DNA of 44,254 bases from Armatimonadetes bacterium CG06_land_8_20_14_3_00_66_21. Lineage in GTDB: Bacteria > Armatimonadota > Abditibacteriia > CG2-30-66-41. This document shows, piece by piece, positions 42,601-44,254 of this stretch. A program made the position numbers and the translations under genes. Every line of letters begins with the position of its first letter. Position 1 is the first letter of the stretch. The stretch covers positions 1 to 44,254 of the forward strand of contig PEVN01000539.1 in assembly GCA_002779825.1 (NCBI GenBank), given 5' to 3'. The notes beneath the pieces were generated by a model. That model saw only the letters and a program-made list of their open reading frames with translations. It ran no database searches and was not told the origin of the DNA.

Positions 42601-44140
42601 GGAGATCGGCCAGAAGAGAGGGCAGGTCCCCGGTGCCATCGGTTGGGCCGGCGAGATCCAACTCATCGGCGGCGGAATCGACGAACGTCCAGCAGGCAAT
42701 CCGGCCGCCGTAGATGGAAGTGAGGGGCGCCTGAAAGATCTCCAGCAACTGAGGGCGGTCGTCCTGCCGATGGAACCACTGGCGTTGGCCCACTCCAGAG
42801 ACGGCGGCTGCCTCGGCAAGGCGCGGCAGGAGCTGCCATTGTACGACCGCCTCCGGCAGCTCCGGCAGACGCTCCAGCAGTCGAGGGAGGGCTGCTGCGA
42901 CGCGTCCCTCACGAACCGCGTGACAGTCCCACGCCAACGCGGCGTTTGGGCTCGCCTCCTGGCGCTGCTCCAGCGCAGCCAGGAGTGGCGGCGAGAGATC
43001 TCGGTCCAAGGCCGCTATTGCGAGCGCGGCCGCGGCGACTTGACCGCCCTCGTCCCCGTCCTGGCAGTGTTGCCAAAGTGCCTCCAGAACACTTGGCTCT
43101 GCACGAGAGCAGTACTGATCCCAGAGCGCGACCGCGGCCTCTGACAGCCAACTTACGTCAGCCGCCACGTCCCACAGTACCCGCGTCAGCAGCAAGAACC
43201 CCTTCAGCGGCTCTCCGCGAAGGAGGTCATCCTGGGCGAGAACGAGCGAGGCCTCCAGCCTTGCCTCGGACAGTTGCCGCAACTCACCGCGACACGGTTC
43301 GGGAAGCGGTGCCGCCTGCCGCAGCTCCTGCAGCAGCGCCTGCAGCGCCCGGGAGCGATCTCGAGGCTCGTCGACAAAAGCCGCTAGGCACTGCGCCACC
43401 GCCGCCGTCTGCAGCGGCGCCACCAGTCCGCCGCAGAGCGAGGCTCTGGCAGCGAAGGCGGCGGCCAATGGCTCCGCGACCCAGCGGTGCCGCGGCTCGG
43501 AGAGCAGCACTTCCGACATCACACTGAGGTCGTGGAGCGCTTGGCCGGTGTCACCGCGCAAAAATGCTTCCTCGGCCAGGACAAGGTGAGCTTCAGGTCT
43601 CTCACCAGCCAACTCGCTAAGTTTGCCGCGGCAACACTCGGGGAGTCCTTGCGGACTGGCGCCCAAGGCGCTGAGTAGGTCGCGGAGCGCCTCGGGCCGG
43701 TCGTCGTTGTTGATCGCAAAGGCAGCCACCCAGCTTGCCGCTCGGACAGCCCCTAAGAGCGATTCCATGTCGGGTTGCCCGGCCGCTCTGGGACTGAAAG
43801 CCTCACGCGCGATCTCTGCGAGCCAGTGCCACTGAGGCTGCCGCAGCAGGGACTCTGGCAACCCATGGAGGCGCTGGATCGCCGAATCGATGCGCGCCCG
43901 CAGGAAGTCCTCCTCCGCCAGGACGATCAGCACATCTGGACGGCTTCCGGCGGCGACCTCCAGCTCCTCTCGACATCGCGGCGGCAGGACGCGGCGCCGG
44001 GAAAGCAGACCCAGCGCACTGTGCAGCGCATCCCGCTGGCACTCGCGACTCTGCGCCTGCAAAAGCGATCGGACCGCATTCCGGGCTTGGCCAAACGGAT
44101 CAATCCGACCGGTGGTCATGTTCAGCAACGTACCGAGCAA
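39665..44140 (-). CDS. Unrecognised 1,491-residue helical protein with N-terminal repeats
   Basis: I do not recognise this protein. It starts at TTG 44140, supported by AGGAGAGG (44154-44147) 6 nt before it; the first ATG at 44119 has no such site. The first 350 residues hold three copies of a unit of about 115 residues, each with 'C-R-x-E/K-L' then 'VLAEEDFLRG...' and a 'W-L/V...A' segment (CREELEVAAGSRPDVLIVLA, CRGKLSELAGERPEAHLVLA, CRGELRQLSEARLEASLVLA). A mid region (about 490-560) has alternating strands (RFVVTGHGPSA). A long Arg/Glu helix lies near 690, and a TPR-like unit (AYSRAAQHDPEHGVGWMRLA) near 1260. It has no signal peptide or evident ATPase motif. It is probably a cytoplasmic scaffold or accessory-system component. 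Confidence 0.8.
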   Translation of the reverse strand: MLGTLLNMTTGRIDPFGQARNAVRSLLQAQSRECQRDALHSALGLLSRRRVLPPRCREELEVAAGSRPDVLIVLAEEDFLRARIDSAIQRLHGLPESLLRQPQWHWLAEIAREAFSPRAAGQPDMESLLGAVRAASWVAAFAINNDDRPEALRDLLSALGASPQGLPECCRGKLSELAGERPEAHLVLAEEAFLRGDTGQALHDLSVMSEVLLSEPRHRWVAEPLAAAFAARASLCGGLVAPLQTAAVAQCLAAFVDEPRDRSRALQALLQELRQAAPLPEPCRGELRQLSEARLEASLVLAQDDLLRGEPLKGFLLLTRVLWDVAADVSWLSEAAVALWDQYCSRAEPSVLEALWQHCQDGDEGGQVAAAALAIAALDRDLSPPLLAALEQRQEASPNAALAWDCHAVREGRVAAALPRLLERLPELPEAVVQWQLLPRLAEAAAVSGVGQRQWFHRQDDRPQLLEIFQAPLTSIYGGRIACWTFVDSAADELDLAGPTDGTGDLPSLLADLLRRMAARPVRFVVTGHGPSAVCARVSAILNDLANERACPSDLVLAGFSSFDLTAEPPSAASRIQWDEESLARRMTELAARLGVEDVLHNQDLSPLLARFAGAQHARTFEAATQALQQVESEMGFLVNTNVDATAHRGVSQALDENRSPPTEQPFPVLLEYQHHGQPLTVRLPRLCLGLDEYERMVREYGRSVREEIRREWERRRRTYEEWSRQFVSSFHRLRLALAEDGQAALGRRIMYVHYAIDPDTATQRRYDPPKPATESEYLMGLPRQIADQLAYWAWATYRIELLEQEPEVNAGWLTACLVDAFLRGWPVPTNDERVDQARQEWQQKWRPVALLALDSALRTRGLSLDSVAVENTVFRVVGEDDDFLSLSILHVWDPHHDAPPDLSGGTTLFTPAFGQRQRSLIPARQAQERSVCGMRQVLAGGPITVEGLFHTLACDSGEAVDLLIERLCETFVREGLSAEVDRVQEEAARRVDPVVAFGLRQEFESRTTVRSLLTLAKDCGKEGRETGALPDFLAWELYLVGLVTQHVAKSYAEHSMDWHPGGAGWRQPALSGEVAPVAELTPWQIVRAIVDRTPLSGAASSALELASDLSYGGPQVLESWSLLHGQTPEYARCCLKTDGQPPASPRRKSQFAPGCFEGWNRVCYEVAQGDAAVALAWAIRLGAHHVDRTALDELETTLESLQVPPCFEEIELRRNALIEGLRKYHGRRDRVTLDLAAGTVQHALTEIMDVAESAYSRAAQHDPEHGVGWMRLARLKWLTAHYREALALLVGPPPRADLQACQLPLALAVRRAGGGLSVTSTPSGAWKGPAAATLVVERSEQGLVLVCENRRGEQRKRRKGRRSPPPPKSIEAGRCVVAGLSETDCALLEEFFLKYQPDMLQSPETTSFERWICLVTVPSLGCRAALAERLQGDAELGLLAAAYYLGAPAALAAPPGAAPQPRPAEWLSADVVSALQWGVGPSAPVAAAWV

Positions 44141-44254
44141 CCCGGACCTCTCCTTTCGCGCAAAGCGCAGGTCTTCACATTCGCCGCCAGTTCTCGTCTT
44201 GCCTTCTGCGTCTGGGGTCGGATCTTGAGTCTTAGGTTTTCCGGCGGAAGCAAG

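Overview
The window looks like a GC-rich (roughly 65% by eye) chromosomal segment of a free-living, probably uncultured bacterium of the Planctomycetota / Armatimonadota type. That placement is inference from gene content: large secreted propeller and haem proteins, Tat-exported Gfo/Idh/MocA oxidoreductases, a DUF6785-type membrane protein, a trimethylamine-methyltransferase-family protein, a uroporphyrinogen-decarboxylase-family protein, a caspase-like protein and many PIN-type toxin-antitoxin modules. Most confident genes carry clear Shine-Dalgarno sequences. I found no rRNA, tRNA, CRISPR array, prophage or insertion sequence with a transposase.

Left part (1-9.7 kb): the 3' part of an AAA/DUF4143 ATPase, a secreted two-haem protein resembling the hydrazine synthase alpha family with an added discoidin-like domain, ftsK on the minus strand, and a divergent htrA-pfkA pair behind a good -10 box. 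From 9.7 to 18.8 kb: a propeller lipoprotein, a response regulator with a degenerate GGDEF-like domain, a nucleoside hydrolase, a PQQ-type propeller protein whose signal peptide lies in another frame, an ElbB-like protein, an MttB-family methyltransferase, an M42 peptidase broken by an 11-bp tandem duplication, and an orphan DNA methyltransferase.

Middle (19.0-24.2 kb): four tightly overlapping minus-strand genes encode a HigB-like toxin, its antitoxin, a cupin and a galacturonokinase-like GHMP sugar kinase. They face a UroD-family protein and a GH109-like oxidoreductase. A convergent 1,353-residue secreted glycosidase-like protein follows (24.5-28.6 kb). Together these genes suggest use of complex glycans or uronic-acid sugars.

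Right part (28.6-39.4 kb) is accessory. It holds a complete PIN/RHH-like toxin-antitoxin pair with a convincing promoter, a HigA fragment, a DUF6785 membrane protein and an aminotransferase, and a 149-bp MITE-like inverted-repeat element between gene fragments. Next come a LigB dioxygenase remnant apparently joined to an NPCBM-like leader, an antitoxin with an internally deleted VapC, a further antitoxin/PIN pair, a caspase-like protein, a family 2 glycosyltransferase and another oxidoreductase. The last 4.5 kb is one unrecognised 1,491-residue protein with N-terminal internal repeats. The notable general pattern is gene decay: several reading frames are broken by small duplications, homopolymer shifts or deletions. 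Some of these may be assembly errors.
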